From assembly GCA_020002185.1 (NCBI GenBank), contig CM034544.1, positions 31,305,285 through 31,369,284 on the forward strand: a stretch of 64,000 nt of DNA, read 5' to 3'. The notes under the pieces were generated by a model. The model was not told the origin of the DNA and made no database searches. It was given only the letters and a program-made list of their open reading frames with translations. The position numbers and the translations under genes were made by a program. This DNA comes from Paraescarpia echinospica. Lineage: Eukaryota > Annelida > Polychaeta > Sabellida > Siboglinidae. Of the stretch, positions 1 to 11,119 are shown piece after piece (within the stretch, counting starts at the first letter, position 1; every line of letters starts with the position of its first letter).

Positions 1-690
1 TTTACAAGATCAGTAGAGTCTAAATTTTAACAATAAATCCTACTTTATTTAATTAGAAAATGTTGAACCGGGGCCAACTCCGGTAACTAAATTGAGACTT
101 ACAGGCCTATAAAGGGAGGGAGAACTATTTATATTTATTAAAATTCACTCAGCCGTAGCCTTATAACATAACATAACTGCACCATGATTCCGTTTTAAAT
201 ACCGTTTCATTGTAGTAATATAAAATGCCAATAATAATATAAAAGGTCAATAGAAAAAACCCACAGGCAGCATGTTTTGTAACTTAATCATTTAACAGTG
301 TAATAATTACAAAGGACTACATTTTAAAACTAAACATTGCCGACCGGCCAAAGTGAGCGATAATCATAACGGCTTTAACGCCGGTTTTATTAAGTTGAAT
401 ATGACCGGACCAAAATGTTTTAAAATATGCTTATATTTTAAATATACTTAACTTATGGTTGAATTATTGGTTCAGTAGCGCTTTACAAGTTACATAATAT
501 TAAAAGTAATCTATTCAAAATAATTATTATACTATAATTAATTAAACATTAGACGAAGGATACATTTTGAAAGTTAACATTATGCCACGCCCCCTAGCGA
601 CCAGTCCACAAGACCATTTATCAGTAAATGTAAATAGGGGTATCATCTGCCTAAAGATGATGGTTTACATTACAGTTTAGTGGTGGGCAG
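1..690. other. Unique AT-rich flank, no gene seen
   Basis: AT-rich sequence with many short A/T runs and no open frame, splice-bounded exon or tandem structure that I can support. It is the left-hand host flank of the LTR retrotransposon that begins at 691. Confidence 0.5.
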
Positions 691-871
691 TGTAATATTA
701 CTTACAAACAACGTACATAAGTAATGTAGAATGTTTATTCAAACATCTATATACGATGTACATCGTGACTGTGCGCCATGTGCTCCGCCCGACCTTGGTC
801 ACATTCACCAACACTACGTGTTCTTATTTAGGATCAAGAAGGTGGCGCCACTGCTTCGCAAGATTACCACA
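691..871 (-). repeat. 3' LTR of the gypsy element
   Basis: 181-bp long terminal repeat starting TGTAATATTAC and ending GATTACCACA on the plus strand, so it has the canonical TG...CA ends. It matches 5030-5211 almost throughout, with about a dozen substitutions and a 1-bp indel. It is short for a gypsy LTR but bounded on both sides by the expected signals. It contains the self-complementary core GGTGGCGCCAC, which is unchanged in the other LTR. Confidence 0.88.
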
Positions 872-882
872 TCTTCCTTTCC
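872..882 (-). other. Polypurine tract of the gypsy element
   Basis: On the minus strand the bases immediately before the 3' LTR read GGAAAGGAAGA, an all-purine run. In LTR retrotransposons such a tract primes plus-strand DNA synthesis and lies directly against the 3' LTR, as here. Confidence 0.75.
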
Positions 883-1011
883 ATATAAACAAGTTATTGT
901 TGGTTACACACTTCGAAAGTTGACAATTATAACTTTATGAAGTTCATACTGTCCTTAATGAGCTACTGGCTAATATATGCATACTGGTCCCAAACACCAC
1001 CAGTCATAACT

Positions 1012-2166
1012 TTACATTTCCTGGATGTACCTTGATGGGGGTTTCCTAGCACGTTTTGACGCCCTTGGAAATGACTGCTCGTTTATCATGGGCTCGGGTC
1101 GTGCCTGACCTTCGTTGCAACTCTTCACTTGCACCCTACTTTCAACCAAGGCATCTGTTGCTGTGTTTAAGTCAGCTTGAACTGAGCGGTTCGTGTATTT
1201 CAGCCGTAAGTCACTTCGATTTCTTTTCAGCATGACCTCTGAATCTGTCTCAACCTGGTAAGACCGTGATGCAACTTCTTGTATCACCGTCCAATCCTGG
1301 GACCACAGTCCATCGTTATAATTACGGAGTCTCACTCTGTCACCTAGTTCCTTTGTTGTAGTACTTGCTTTGTATTTACTTTTCTCTCTGTTTATTGGCA
1401 AGTTTGACCGAAGTTTCCGGTTCATCAACAATTTCGCTGGAGACTTGCCAATCTGTAGAGGTGTCGTCCGATATATCAATACGTTGTTCATGAAATCCTC
1501 TCCGCTATCCTGTGATTTCTTCATGAGATTTTTGACAATTTTCACAGAACTTTCAGCTAGACCATTTGACATTGGGTAGTGTGGGGTTGAGGTATTGTGC
1601 ACAAATTCCCAGTTCTTTGCAAATTCTGCGCTTGCATACTGTGGCCCATTGTCACTAAGCAGAACATTAGAGATCCCATGTCGTGCAAATATTTCTTTCA
1701 GACAAGCTATGATCGATCGGCTGTTCACTGTAGTCAAACAGTGAATCTCGAAGTAGTTTGAGAAGTAGTCCGTCACTACAATGTAGTTCTTGTCGTCCCA
1801 TGTGAACAAATCGCTTCCCAGCTTTTGCCACGCTCTATTTGGCGATTCGTGTGGAAGTAGAGGTTCTGTCTGGTGCTGAGGTTTGTATTTCAGGCAAGTT
1901 CTGCACTGATTCACCAAATCTGTGATGTCTGCATTCATGCGTGGCCAATACACAACTTCACGTGCACGTTTCTTACATTTTTCCATTCCCAAATGTCCTT
2001 GGTGTATTTTCTCAAGCATGAACTTCCTCGTGCTTGCGGGAATCACAATCTTACTTCCCTTGAAAATGAGACCGTCGATCACTGACAATTCTTCTCTGCA
2101 ATTCCAGAACTCACGGACTTCCATGTCACACAAACCTTTATTTGGAGGCCATCCTTTCTGGATCAT
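1012..2166 (-). pseudogene. Gypsy integrase region (pol C-terminal part)
   Basis: A 384-residue open stretch. It carries the N-terminal HHCC zinc-binding module (HQGHLG, then about 30 residues later CRTC), followed by an integrase core with D in VVTDYF, D in SDNGPQ and E in GLAES, giving the D,D(35)E triad of retroviral-type integrases. The C-terminal part (RVRLRNYNDGLW and beyond) looks like the DNA-binding tail of gypsy integrases and ends in a basic segment. The protein would insert the reverse-transcribed cDNA into chromosomes. The zinc and catalytic residues look intact, but the stretch is separated from RNase H by a break at 2.17-2.36 kb, so it is a fragment of a broken polyprotein. Confidence 0.9.
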
Positions 2167-2359
2167 CTAGATAAGAGGCTTCATACTCTGTTCTGTCTCA
2201 CATCTGATTTGGTCCATTCTGTCACTAGAGACTGGCATGTTTGATGTCATCTTGTTGACATAAACTTGTACATCTTCTTCTGTAGAAGACTGGACCTCAT
2301 TGGGATCTGTCGCCCTGGACAATGCATCAGCTTCACACCTTCAGTGTGTATTTCTGGAG

Positions 2360-2551
2360 TCAGATCATAAGTCTCTGTATTCTCAGTGGGCAATCATTCA
2401 GGGACTTGTGAAATAAATTCACAAGTGGTTTATGATCGGTTTCAGAAATCATTGCTTGTCCATAAATGAACTGATGGAATCGTTCCCACGCAAACATGAC
2501 GCTGAGAAGTTCCTTCTCAATTTGTGCGTATCTTGTTTCAGCACTTGTCAT
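2360..2551 (-). pseudogene. Gypsy RNase H fragment
   Basis: A 63-residue segment with QIEKELLSVMFAWERFHQF and ETDHKPL, typical of the gypsy RNase H domain that removes RNA from the RNA/DNA hybrid. The first acidic motif (SSDATQCGLGAVI) lies at the end of the upstream RT frame, so RNase H is split by a frameshift near 2.56 kb. Catalytic acidic residues can be seen in both halves. Confidence 0.85.
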
Positions 2552-2575
2552 CGCTCTGGATGCATAGGCTACTGG

Positions 2576-3409
2576 CTACCATTCGCCATCATGTTTTTGC
2601 AGAATCACTGCACCAAGACCACACTGAGTAGCATCTGATGAAACTTTCATAGTCTTCAATGGATCGTATAATTTCAGCAGAGGCTGAGTGGATAACAAAG
2701 TTTTGAGATCTTGCCATGCCTGCTCTTGCTCTCGTCCCCATTGCCACTCAACATTCTTATCAAGCAGAATTCGGAGTTTCTCAGTCTTCGTCGACAGGTT
2801 GTAAGCGAATTTTCCAAGATAATTGACCATTCCTAGAAATCTCTGCACTTCTACCTCGTTACTTGGCCTGGGCATGTTCACTATGGCAGAAACCGTTCGC
2901 TCATCTGGTTGGACCCCACGTTCCGTCAAGACATCACCAGTGAACACAAGCTTCTTCACACCTAACTCACACATGCTTCGGTTGAGCTTTAAATTGGCCT
3001 TTCTCGTGGTTTCCAACACATCACGCAGTCGCTCACCATGCTCCGCCTTTGTACTATCCCGCACTTTGATGTCATCTCTCGTAGTATCTACGCCATCAAT
3101 ATGCTCAAACAGCATGTGGACTTTCTTGTAATATACTTCTGGAGTTGATGAGATTCCAAACGGAAGCCTGAGTAACTTGTACCTACCAAATGGAGTGTTA
3201 AAGACACACAGGTTTGTACTGTCTTCATCAAGTTTCATTTGCCAAAACCCACTAGACGCGTCTAACTTACTGAAGTATTTGGCATCGCTAAACTGAGCCA
3301 TTATCTCATCACATGTTGGTAACTTGTAATGTTCACGCCTAATTGCTCGATTTAGGTCACGTGGGTCAATACATACCCTGAGATCACCGTTTTTCTTTTC
3401 AGCCAACAC
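2576..3409 (-). pseudogene. Gypsy reverse transcriptase
   Basis: A 277-residue segment with RT motifs in order: LRVCIDPRDLN, KLDASSGFWQ, LPFGISSTPE and a catalytic box that reads TRDDI where an aromatic residue normally precedes xDD. The connection region (FTGDVLTERGVQPDE, RFLGMVNYLGKF) and the start of RNase H follow. The two aspartates remain but their flanks have changed. An in-frame stop at 3410-3412 separates it from the protease frame. It should be non-functional. Confidence 0.9.
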
Positions 3410-3412
3410 TAA

Positions 3413-4489
3413 TTAATTAACCCAATCGGTTGGAGCCTCGACCTTTTCAATAACCTCCTGCTTTTCCATGCGTTCAAGTTCATCCCAAAGTTTACCTTTT
3501 TGAGCAAATGGTACTTTTCTTGCTGGGTGTACTACTGGTGTGACATTTTCATCGACCGTGTTAGAGTATTCTCCTTCAACACACCTTAATCCCTGAAACA
3601 CGTCCTTGTAAGCATCTAGCAAGTCTGAGTAATCTACTTCAACTGTTTCATCATTTACCACATAGACTCTTTTCACAAGACCTAGTTGCTCACATGTGTC
3701 AACCCCTAGGATTGCTGGCTTCTTACCAGGTACCACAACAAATGACACATTTACAACGTTCACTTTATGGGATACTTTCCCAACACACCGGCCCAGAACT
3801 GGAATATCTCCGCCGTCATAACCCTTCAGGGAAACAGTTGTCTTATGGACTTTAGGTACAGGTTTGAAATGCTTTAGATCGTCTTGAGACAGCACATTAG
3901 CCTGTGCTCCTGTATCAAGCTTACAGGGAACAATAAACCCATTCACTATCAGTGGGTGAACCCATTCAGAATGTACCGAGTTAACCAACAATTCATCAGT
4001 TTTCATGTCAACAATGTCAGCAAACAGTTCTCCCTGGTCATCTTCATGATCTACGACATTCACCGACCTCTGGGGACAATAGGTGATAAAGTGTCCTCGT
4101 CTCTGACACTTGATGCACGTCTTGTTATACGCCGGACATCGTCGAGATGCACGCACACGTCCACATCTTCCACAGGAGTATTCATCCTGTCGACCTCCTG
4201 CTGTGAAATCCTGCTGTGAAGCATACTGCCGTCTAACATGCTGCTGCTTTGGACCTGGCCGCTTCGTACATTTCCTCACTGTGTTCACCGACGTCCCCTC
4301 AGGCGCAATGTGTAGCTCCTGTGCTTGTGTCTTCACTGTGTCTGATGCTTTGCAGATCTGGACAGCTTTTCCCAAATCTAGGTCATCAATTCGCAACAGT
4401 TTCTCCCGCACTGAATTGTCACTTATCCATCGCACCAACTGGGTCAGAATCAAGGAATTTTCAAATGGTGACAACTCACACGACCTCAT
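3413..4489 (-). pseudogene. Gypsy gag nucleocapsid, protease and start of pol
   Basis: A 358-residue stretch. The N-terminal third is capsid-like. It is followed by a basic region and a CCHC zinc knuckle (CIKCQRRGHFITYC, spacing C-x2-C-x4-H-x4-C) preceded by a cysteine-rich block (CGRCGRVRASRRC) whose expected histidine is missing. An aspartic protease follows, with active site LDTGAQANVLS, then linker sequence into RT ending near TDWVN. The zinc knuckle would bind the element's RNA; the protease would cleave the polyprotein. Confidence 0.88.
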
Positions 4490-4655
4490 TTTTGACCTCA
4501 GTTCCGTGATAGACTGGTCAATTGTCTCCCCTTGTTTCTGTTGGTAAGTGAAGAATTTATGTCTTTCAAATGTCAGGTTCTTCTTGGGTGTACAACATAA
4601 TTCTTTAAATTTTGGACTGGTTGGCTATCCCTTGTTCTTGGGCATCTTTTATGTC

Positions 4656-4877
4656 CTATGTGAACGTATTGTACAGTTCTAGTGCTTCTTCCCCTATAAC
4701 ATGTCTCAGTATGGACGTCTTCATTCTCTCCGCTTTCCCTGCTCCTGTCGCCTCTAAATATATTTCAAACCTCTGTCTGAACTTAGCCCAGTTGTCAGAC
4801 ACATTCCCTGTGAGCTGCAACCCAGGTGGTGGGGGTAATTTATCCATAGTTAATTGCACAGAGTCAACAACACGCAT
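4656..4877 (-). pseudogene. Gypsy gag N-terminus
   Basis: A 73-residue segment that includes MDKLPPPPGLQLTGNVSDNW and FRQRFEIYLEATGAG, the recognisable beginning of gag in K02A2.6-like gypsy elements. The likely start is the second methionine (MDKLPPPP). It runs out near 4656 and gag resumes in another frame below 4490, so gag is interrupted. Confidence 0.8.
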
Positions 4878-5010
4878 TACAAGTGAATCTCGTCCACATT
4901 TCAGTCAGTCGTTATCGCACAGTCACTTATTGGACAATTTAACCATCTTAGTTTTGGGCGATATAACCATCTCAGTTCTATCAATTTCTAGCGTCTAGTT
5001 CCCAATATCT

Positions 5011-5029
5011 CGTGTTTCTTCTGTCACCA
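5011..5029 (-). other. Primer binding site of the gypsy element
   Basis: Directly after the 5' LTR, the minus strand reads TGGTGACAGAAGAAACACG. The leading TGG pairs with the CCA 3' end of a tRNA, as in other tRNA-primed LTR elements. I cannot name the tRNA from the sequence alone. Confidence 0.7.
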
Positions 5030-5211
5030 TGTGATATTACTTACAAACAATGTACATAAGTAATGTAGAATGTTTATTAAAACATCTATGTATGATGTAC
5101 ATCGTGACCGTGAGCCATGTGCTCCGCCCGACCTCTGGACGCTTTCACCAACACTACGTGTTCTTATTTAGGATCAAGAAGGTGGCGCCACTGCTTCGCT
5201 AGATTACCACA
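5030..5211 (-). repeat. 5' LTR of the gypsy element
   Basis: 182-bp copy of the 691-871 repeat in the same orientation, with the same TG...CA ends. It lies next to the primer binding site, which identifies it as the 5' LTR of a minus-strand element. Confidence 0.88.
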
Positions 5212-6330
5212 GGCTGTGCAGCCAAAAAGCAGTTCCCAATCTTAACGGTTTGGTATATGTCAATTAGGTATGAAGCAAACCAGCTGATAGCTGCGCCAGG
5301 TATGTCGTACCACTTTGATAATTGTTTAGTTATTTAAAATATGTGATGCGAATGCACGACACAAACAACTACACCACCACAAGAAGACAATGTGTTAAGT
5401 AGCAAAATCACAAGACCACGATCATCACCGTGACGATTATTCGTGTAACAATAGTATGTGTTCACGACATAACTATTATTTGAATCAGGACACAAACACG
5501 TCCAGCACTGTGACATCGATATTGTGTTCACGACATAAACTAGGTTCTATACATACCACTGTGACAACAATTTGACGAGAACGTATATCCTCAACCGTAT
5601 TACATGGGTTGCATTGTCTACCATATAAATATTCCGCTCGGCCCTTTCTAAACACTTGAGTTGGACAATCAGTCTATTTTTATGCAGTAAACATGTCTAA
5701 TAACAACGAGTCATAACACATTATATACCTGTTAACTAGTAGCGCCACCAATTGTTTCTATACAATAAATACAAGTGTTTAGTGCATGATCACAAGATGG
5801 CACCACAAACAGGTCGAATGATGACCACTGACGAGTCTAATAACAAATATACTTTAACACACACGAGCACACATCGGTTACCATTGGACGTCTTTGCTGT
5901 ATAATTACCCTAATTAAATGATGCTTCAAACGTTTAGGAGAGAAGCACATTTATGTTGAGAAATGGAACCAAGAGCAATACTATATGGCGTGAAACTGTG
6001 GAATTACACTACACTGTAAACATAAAATGGTTGACATAATTTCATGTTAGCGTATTCGTATGGCTTCGTTCCAAAGCACACCGTGTAGTACTGGCAAAAA
6101 GAAAGGAACGCTGAGGAGATAATGCGACGGCACGCAACGGAATAAACCAATGTAAGATATTGAGTGCAGCCTGTATAACGTCATTTATTTATAACTCCGG
6201 TGCTATCGACTGGAGAGAAAAAGAATGTTGCCATGTTATCTTCCCAATGCCAATGTGTTAGATACACGATATCGTCGACGTGTAATGAATAGTGAAGCAC
6301 CGCCTCGGTCAGGAACACGAAGAACCTCCA
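5212..6330. other. Unique sequence, no gene seen
   Basis: No supported coding region. The short phrase GTTCACGACATAA occurs twice about 65 bp apart (near 5460 and 5525). A TATAAATA string at 5624-5632 precedes only a seven-codon frame, so I do not call a promoter. Confidence 0.4.
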
Positions 6331-6334
6331 ACCA

Positions 6335-6475
6335 TACACGCACACGCACACGCACAAACGCGCGCTAACACACACACGCACACAGGAGCGCGTGCGCACA
6401 CACACACGCGAAAACACACGCACGCACGCACACAAACACACACACACACACACATACACACCACACTCGCACGCA
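6335..6475. repeat. CA/CG-rich microsatellite
   Basis: Impure (CA)n with interspersed CGCA and GCGC steps. The ORFs crossing it on both strands are products of the repeat. Confidence 0.85.
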
Positions 6476-6879
6476 GGAATGCACACATCCATGCCAACTA
6501 TTCATTCATACTAGATAAGATACGATAGATAAACAAGTTTCATTAGCAACTCAGCTGAGTTGAATTCACATTATACAGTCGATGAAAGAATACAATTAAT
6601 ACAGTGAAACCTTACACATTAGTAACACAATCTTCTTTTTTTGCCATTTAATGTGTATTGCCAGTTGTATAACCGCCGTGGTATTAAAGAATTATGATAT
6701 CCGTTCGTCCGGGTTCATGGCAATGGTACATATTACTCCCTCTTGTATAATAATTAGTGTGTCTTTTTTCAAGTAGCAGATGAAAAAGTATGTGTGTTAA
6801 TGTTCATATTGTTGAAATATTTGTCACACAGACAGTCAGTATTTCAGTATGACTTGTAACAGGGAAAATGCATTTTAGT

Positions 6880-7815
6880 GCTTTTTCCTGTACCATTATA
6901 GTTTATCTATGTTTCGTGCCATTCTGTTCTGTCCACCTGGCGGTTATGTCATCCGATTCTTGTATAACAGATGCACCTTTTTTATTGCATACTTCGAATA
7001 ATGTACTGTCGTCTACATACTTATATAACGGATCAGGCGTTTCTAAAACGTTTATGTAGACTAGGGAAATGTTAGGTCCATATATGGTTCCCTGTGGTAC
7101 TCCCTCATTTGGGTGACCAGAATGCGAATACAAGTGTATATATATTTCCTATTTTTACTTGTTGAGATCTGTCTAATAAAAATATTGCCATCCATCTTAT
7201 AATGGGTGGGGCCAAATCATACAATTGTAGCTTTTTCAAGTAATAAATGATGATTAATGAGATCGAACGCCTTGCTAAAATCTGGCATGACAACTCAGAC
7301 ATAACAATCCAGTTTATCAGTCGCCTCATACCACATGTGTACCATTTAGACGAGAACGTCTGTCGTCGAAATTGCACCAATTCCACCAAATTGCCTAGAA
7401 TTTATTTTCCTTCAATTTTGTCACCCACCCATTTCATTACGATTGACTCAAACACCTTAGCAGCTATTTTGTTTACTTCTGGCTACGGTATTACATTCAC
7501 CATTTTCCATTCCATAGGAAGTACTCCTTCTCGCAGTGATTTATTAAACATAGCAGTTACTGGAGGAGCGAGGACGTCCGCGTGATTTCGTAACACCCAA
7601 GTAGGCACTGTAGCTTTGTTCACCTTGACATTCTGTAATACTTTTTTAGTTGTCATAACACTGACGATATACTGGTTTGGCAATTCCTCATTTACTTGGA
7701 ATAATTGATTGCCTTTATTTAAACAAGGTAAATGTTCACTTACAAATAAAAAACTCGTTCATTATGTTGGCTAATGAACCACAATCACCGACCGTTGTTT
7801 TGTTAGTATACGTGT
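6880..7815 (-). mobile_element. LINE family A, copy 1: RT fragment
   Basis: Remnant of a non-LTR retrotransposon read right to left. Pieces in three frames give, in order, an RT entry region (PPVTAMFNKSLREGVLPMEW), a middle with frameshifts, and the catalytic block GVPQGT...YKYVDDSTLF near 7000-7110. The YVDD box is intact, but the frame is lost several times. The endonuclease half is absent. DNA from about 7350 to 7815 clearly matches 26374-26830, so both belong to one family. The match stops near 7815, which I take as 5' truncation. Similar proteins are known from several marine invertebrates; I cannot name the clade with confidence. Confidence 0.82.
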
Positions 7816-8102
7816 ACATATAGTGATTGGTCTGCGCCTTTGTGGCTGCTGCTATAGATGCTATCTTAGGTCTTAGGTGATTTACTCCAAAAAGCCCAAA
7901 CTTGAGCTGAAGATATTGAGGATTTTACAAGTTCTAGCCAATCTACAGCACTCAAGATTGTATATATATTTTATGAATACACCAAGAGGATACTGGACTA
8001 AGTGGTTTTTATCAAGTGTTTGTGACTTTTTTCTATTTTAACCGACTTACATTTTACATTTGCGATTGCACCTGTGTGACATTGACAAGCTGGTGATCGG
8101 TC

Positions 8103-9310
8103 ATGTGTAACCCGGACAAAAAGAACATTGTTTACACGCCCAGCATGACCCAATCCTGCCTGTATCGGTTACGGCCCAGCGGTCACAGTCGCATTCGGTT
8201 CAACAATGCTGCCTGGAGAGCTGATTATGAAGCGGGGGTGGCACTCCATCGGCCCACCCATCGAGGTTGTCGTGGGGGTGCACGGAAACAACGTCCGATA
8301 CGTGTACTTGTGTCAGCGCGATCAACAACTCCCAATAAGCCTGTACCTCGACGTGACAACTTGATTACTCTGACATTACCATACAATTCTTGCAACTGCA
8401 CAAACCTTGCTCTGCTAAATGCAAGATCCGTCAGGAACAAAACTGATTTCATTACCGATTATATCCACGAACATGATCTTGGCATCATCGCGCTTACAGA
8501 GACGTGGCTGACAGATGACCCCCAAGGACACACCAAACACCAGCGAGTTGACCCCGGATGGATTCAACTTCGTCCACCAACCTCGGCCCGACCGACGGGG
8601 TGGGGGAATCCATGTTTTACACAAGTCGTGTAACAACATGATCTTATCGCGACACTGGCCAGCATTGTCCTTCCAGTGCCTCGAGGTGGTGTTTGCTACA
8701 CCATCAAGTTTTATCAGGTTATTACTCGTTTACAGACCTCCATCCACAGGCCGAGGCGGTGTTTCTTTCAAAACGTTTATGGCGTAGTTCACCAATCTCC
8801 TGGAACTTTTCAGTAATTATCGTGGCCGATTTTAACATTCACTATGGAAAGGCCGGAAATAAAGACTCAAATGACTTCTCTGATCTCCTACACGTCACCA
8901 ACTTGCACCAACATGTTCGTGACCCGACACACACCATCGGCAATATTTTGGACCTCGTAATTCCCCCATCGTCAGGAAGCGTTCTGACATCAGTGACGGT
9001 GGGATCCCTGCTCACCGATCACCACGCTGTACAATGCCTGCTCCAAGCACTAAAGCCGAACCGAACAAAGAAGCGGGTTTCTTATCGAAAATATTCTGCA
9101 ATTAATCCCACGAATTTCAGATCAGATTTCGAACTTTCACACCTGGAAACACGCCCATGTAACAACATTGCAGACTTGTCGCAACAGTATGACACTTCCT
9201 TGCAAGAACTGTTAGACAGCCACGCTCCGTTGATCACACGGTCAATTACTGTGCGCCCCAACATGCCTTGGCACACAATGGAATTATCGCTTGCTAAGCG
9301 AAAGTTCTGA
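8103..9310 (+). pseudogene. LINE B endonuclease region
   Basis: The first ATG at 8103 opens a frame to 8633 holding a basic N-terminus and the start of an APE-type endonuclease (LALLNARSVRNKTDFI, IIALTETWLTDDP). The domain continues in other frames: YRPPSTGRGG near 8730, VADFNIHYG near 8820 (usual form GDFN) and LLTDHHAV near 9010 (usual form SDH), then a linker to 9310. At least two frameshifts interrupt it. It would nick target DNA to prime reverse transcription. Confidence 0.85.
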
Positions 9311-9521
9311 CAAGCAGAGCGGAAATGGAGACTGACAAAGCTGCAGATTCACCGAGACATCAACACTGGACAGCGTGAAACTTACAAACAGCAAATACAG
9401 TCTGTGAACGCCAAATTCTACACAACAAAAATTGATGAATGTGCACATAACAACAAAGCACTGTTCAGGATCATGGATGACTTGATGAAGAGAAAAAACT
9501 GCTCCAAAACTGCCCAGTCCT

Positions 9522-10515
9522 GTGCATGGTATAGCACAACTGGTAGATGACTTTCTCGTGCATTTCACACGCAAAGTGTTAGACATCCGCAGCCAGTTAG
9601 CGAGTAGACGCCTGCAAACTGTCAACGCTGAGTACGTGCATTGTGAACAGTCTTGCACAGTCAATGCGTTTTACGGCATCACCACTGACGGCGTTCTCTC
9701 TTCGGTAAGGAAGTGTCCAACAAAATCAAGCGCGCTCGATCCACTTCCTACCTACGTGAAAACCAACATTGAAATTCTTGCGCCGACATTAGCTACAATC
9801 ATCAACATGTCGCTCGAGTCGGGGTCCGTGCCGGCCAACTTCAAACATGCTGTGATTACACCACTATTAAAGAAACCAAACCTTGATTCAGACTCCATAA
9901 ACAACTACCGGCCTATATAGAACTTGTCATTTGTTTCAAAGTTACTGGGGCACCACGTAGCAGTCCAACTTCGCCAGCATCTAGACGACAACAAGTTTAT
10001 GTACATTTCCCAAAGTGCGTACATACAACATCACAGCACTGAGACAGCACTGGTGCGCATTCAGAATTACCAACTCCATTCCCTTGACAAAAGGAAAAGT
10101 GTGCTGGCAGTGCTGCTCGATATGAGTGCGGCGTTTGATATTGTTGACCACTCGATGTTAATCAACCAATTGCGCAGCATAGGCATTGAAGGCATCGCAC
10201 TGAAATGGCTGGAGTTATACCTGTCGAACCGGACTCAGTCAGTCTGTGCTGGGCCCAATTCTCTTCTCCATATACACTCTGCCATTGGGTGCTCTCTTCA
10301 GAAGGCACAATCTGCAATACCATCTTTATGCAGATGACGCCCAATTGTATGTTGACTTGAGTGGAACGCGGGATGGAGAAGCCGCTGATGCGGTTGACCG
10401 CATCGAGCGATGCATCCAAGAAGCGAAGCAGTGGATGTCAGACCAAAATCTACTGCTGAACGAAAACAAGACCGAGGCTATTATCATCACGGCACCAAAT
10501 AAAACACCTGCATAA
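9522..10515 (+). pseudogene. LINE B reverse transcriptase region
   Basis: RT blocks in order: AVITPLLKKPNLDSDSINNYRPI, followed by a stop at 9918-9920; FVSKLLGHHVAVQL; LDMSAAFDIVDHS; and HLYADDAQLY with the YADD box at about 10327-10338. Between TQSV (about 10240) and GPILFS the segment that normally contains the VPQGS motif is missing, a deletion of some tens of bases that also shifts the frame. YADD is intact but the enzyme cannot be made. Confidence 0.87.
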
Positions 10516-10603
10516 CGTTTCGTGTGTTAGTGTATGCGGGTGTAACATTGTTCTGTCACCGACCATCCGCAACATCTGGATTACAATCGATTCTGGACTA
10601 ACA

Positions 10604-11119
10604 ATGTCGTCATACGTGTCACGGATGTGCAAGTCAGTTTACTACCACCTCTACGCAATTTCAAAAATAGGACATTGTTTTACTACTGATGCGTGTAAGA
10701 CACTAGTCCACGCCCTGGTGACATCGCGGCTGCACTACAGTAACGCGGCCCTGTACGGCATCACCGAGGCACTTATGAACAAATTGCAGATGGTACAGAA
10801 CTCGGCGACAAGACTTATTTCAAGACACAGAAAGCACCAGCACATAACACCTGTGCTGGTCGAACTGCACTGGCTTCCAGTTCGCTGGCGTATCCATTAC
10901 AAACGGCTGGTCCTTGTTTTCACGTCTTTACATGGTCTTGCTGCAGCGTATATCCAATATCTTATAATACCATATATGCCCACCCGCAACCTCCGATCTG
11001 CTGATCTACATCTACTTGTAGTCCAGCGCTACAACTTACAGGGCTACGGCAGACGAGCTTTCTCCGTGTCTGGACCTACGCTCTGGAACGATCTGCCAAT
11101 AAACGTTCTTCAAATATAG
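10604..11119 (+). pseudogene. LINE B C-terminal domain
   Basis: A 171-residue open stretch beyond the RT, with LVTSRLHYSNAALYGI, LQMVQNSATRLI, HWLPVRWRIHYK and RRAFSVSGPTLWNDLP. This is the conserved thumb and C-terminal region of CR1/L2-like LINEs, and it reads through in one frame to a stop at 11117-11119. Confidence 0.85.

Larger units (their letters stand above)
691..5211 (-). mobile_element. Ty3/gypsy LTR retrotransposon, structurally complete but mutated
   Basis: A 4.5-kb element read on the minus strand: 5' LTR at 5211-5030, then gag, protease, reverse transcriptase, RNase H and integrase, then 3' LTR at 871-691. The domain order gag-PR-RT-RH-IN is that of Ty3/gypsy, and the coding style resembles the K02A2.6-like retrotransposons of invertebrates. 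A TGG-starting primer binding site follows the 5' LTR and a purine tract precedes the 3' LTR. Flanks are GGCAG (686-690) and GGCTG (5212-5216), a target duplication of 5 bp with one mismatch. The coding region is broken by stops or frameshifts near 2.2-2.36, 2.56, 3.41 and 4.5-4.65 kb, and the RT active-site box is altered, so this copy should be inactive. The LTRs differ at roughly a dozen positions, so the insertion is not very recent. Confidence 0.92.

Noticed and set aside
5624..5720. A promoter with TATAAATA box driving a short gene
   Set aside because: The downstream ATG opens only seven codons, and no other core promoter or gene evidence is present.
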